Source of the DNA: an archaeon
Lineage (GTDB): Archaea; EX4484-52; WAPT01
Assembly (NCBI GenBank): GCA_029258795.1
Contig: JAPDKB010000007.1
Coordinates: 1 to 64,000, forward strand
Direction: 5' to 3'
Length of the DNA: 64,000 bases
Positions 63,630 through 64,000 of this stretch are shown one piece after another; the first letter of the stretch is position 1; each line of letters opens with the position of its first letter. Made by a program: the position numbers and the translations under genes. The notes under the pieces are model-generated. The model ran no database searches. It was not told the origin of the DNA and was given only the letters and a program-made list of their open reading frames with translations.

Positions 63630-64000
63630 ATGGTGTTGACAATAAGGAAGATAAAGAGTAAAGAAATGGAAGATGTTGAACTTTCTGAGGTGGAGGCAAA
63701 GATAGAACAATTGAAAAAAGAAGTAGAAGAAAAAAAGAAAAAGGAAAAAACATTGATTAGTAAAAAGAAAGATGATGAAGAAAATAAAAAAATTAAAAAA
63801 GAAATTAGTTCGCTTCATAATGAGGTAGAAATGCTCAAGATGGAAGTTGATAAAATTAAAAATATCGAGAGCTCTGAGCTAAACCAAAAAATCAAAATTC
63901 TTGAAGCCGAATTGAATGGATTAAAACCGGTTGTCGATAATTTGCGTGCTGAGTTTGAATCCAGTGAAAAGAGAAAGGATGATTTGAACAGAATAAAAGA
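63630..64000 (+). CDS. coiled-coil protein (partial, runs off the end)
   Basis: From ATG 63630 (GGGG element four bases upstream, TATA-like gatataaag about 31 bases upstream) the frame stays open to the window edge. The visible 123 residues are Lys/Glu/Ile-rich and heptad-like (VEAKIEQLKKEVEEKKKK, IKILEAELNGLKPVVDNLRA). The DNA is markedly more AT-rich than elsewhere. It could be an SMC-like or structural coiled-coil protein; nothing more specific is visible. Confidence 0.65.
   Translation, partial: MVLTIRKIKSKEMEDVELSEVEAKIEQLKKEVEEKKKKEKTLISKKKDDEENKKIKKEISSLHNEVEMLKMEVDKIKNIESSELNQKIKILEAELNGLKPVVDNLRAEFESSEKRKDDLNRIK

Noticed and set aside
1-64000. CRISPR arrays, insertion sequences, prophage, tRNA and rRNA genes
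   Set aside because: No regular spaced repeats, transposase or integrase genes, terminal inverted repeats or cloverleaf-like segments were seen. Intergenic gaps are too short (mostly below 150 bases) and are used by promoters.

Overview
This is a gene-dense archaeal stretch with about 70 protein genes, no gap over about 150 bases without a gene, and no rRNA, tRNA or CRISPR array that I can find. Archaeal markers are unambiguous: Spt4/Rpo7, Hel308, Kae1, aCPSF1/FttA, RNase P proteins Rpp30 and Pop5, ABCE1, proteasome beta, prefoldin alpha, SRP54/FtsY, ribosomal proteins S27ae, S24e, L24e, S28e and L7Ae, and a form III RuBisCO. The full-length Hef helicase-nuclease and SepF point to a euryarchaeal-type lineage (Euryarchaeota in the wide sense, possibly Altiarchaeota or DPANN-like). 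I cannot name the species. No methanogenesis gene is visible. First genes of transcription units usually have a TATA-like box centred about 26-30 bases before the start codon (leaderless mRNAs), whereas genes inside operons carry GGTGA/GGAGG Shine-Dalgarno sites. I used this rule to choose many starts.

Layout. 1-6 kb: a partial membrane-anchored protein, an orphan gene, Hel308, Kae1, S27ae, S24e, Spt4 and Rpo7 (minus strand). 6-11 kb: a sugar nucleotidyltransferase, Hef and an unknown 601-residue protein (plus strand). 11-16.6 kb: an RNA/translation operon on the minus strand (Rpp30, Pop5, KH protein, ABCE1, a Cys-cluster protein, a small kinase, a DNA glycosylase). ABCE1 contains a 125-bp almost perfect internal repeat. 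16.6-21 kb: SepF, a voltage-sensor-like protein, V4R protein, aCPSF1, proteasome beta. 21-29 kb: HD protein, archaemetzincin-like protease, enolase, a cation exchanger, pilin-like protein, Sua5, a cysteine-cluster secreted protein, a glycosyltransferase with a membrane partner. 29-36 kb: a GlmU-like/HAD/YvcK-like operon, DUF218 protein, an HTH regulator fused to an S-layer-like domain, MFS and cation/proton transporters, and an internally duplicated small protein.

37-47.3 kb is a carbohydrate storage island: phosphohexomutase, bifunctional FBP aldolase/phosphatase and glycogen debranching enzyme on the minus strand, divergent from a eukaryotic-type (GT3) glycogen synthase, a catalytically stripped half-glycosyltransferase, a full GT-B glycogen synthase, a GH57 enzyme and an unknown protein. 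Together they connect gluconeogenesis, glycogen synthesis and glycogen breakdown. The half-synthase coupled to a complete synthase is the most unusual arrangement in the window.

47.3-48.6 kb holds NDK, L24e, S28e and L7Ae, with a possible L7Ae autoregulatory element. 48.7-55.3 kb is an export operon: CARDB-like cell-surface protein, PadR regulator, ABC ATPase and permease, and an RND exporter split into two proteins, preceded by a palindromic promoter. 55.4-64 kb: a coiled-coil protein, GluRS, a 27-residue membrane peptide gene missed by length cut-offs, form III RuBisCO, acylphosphatase, SRP54, prefoldin alpha, a NUDIX hydrolase, FtsY, and the start of an AT-rich coiled-coil protein that runs off the end.
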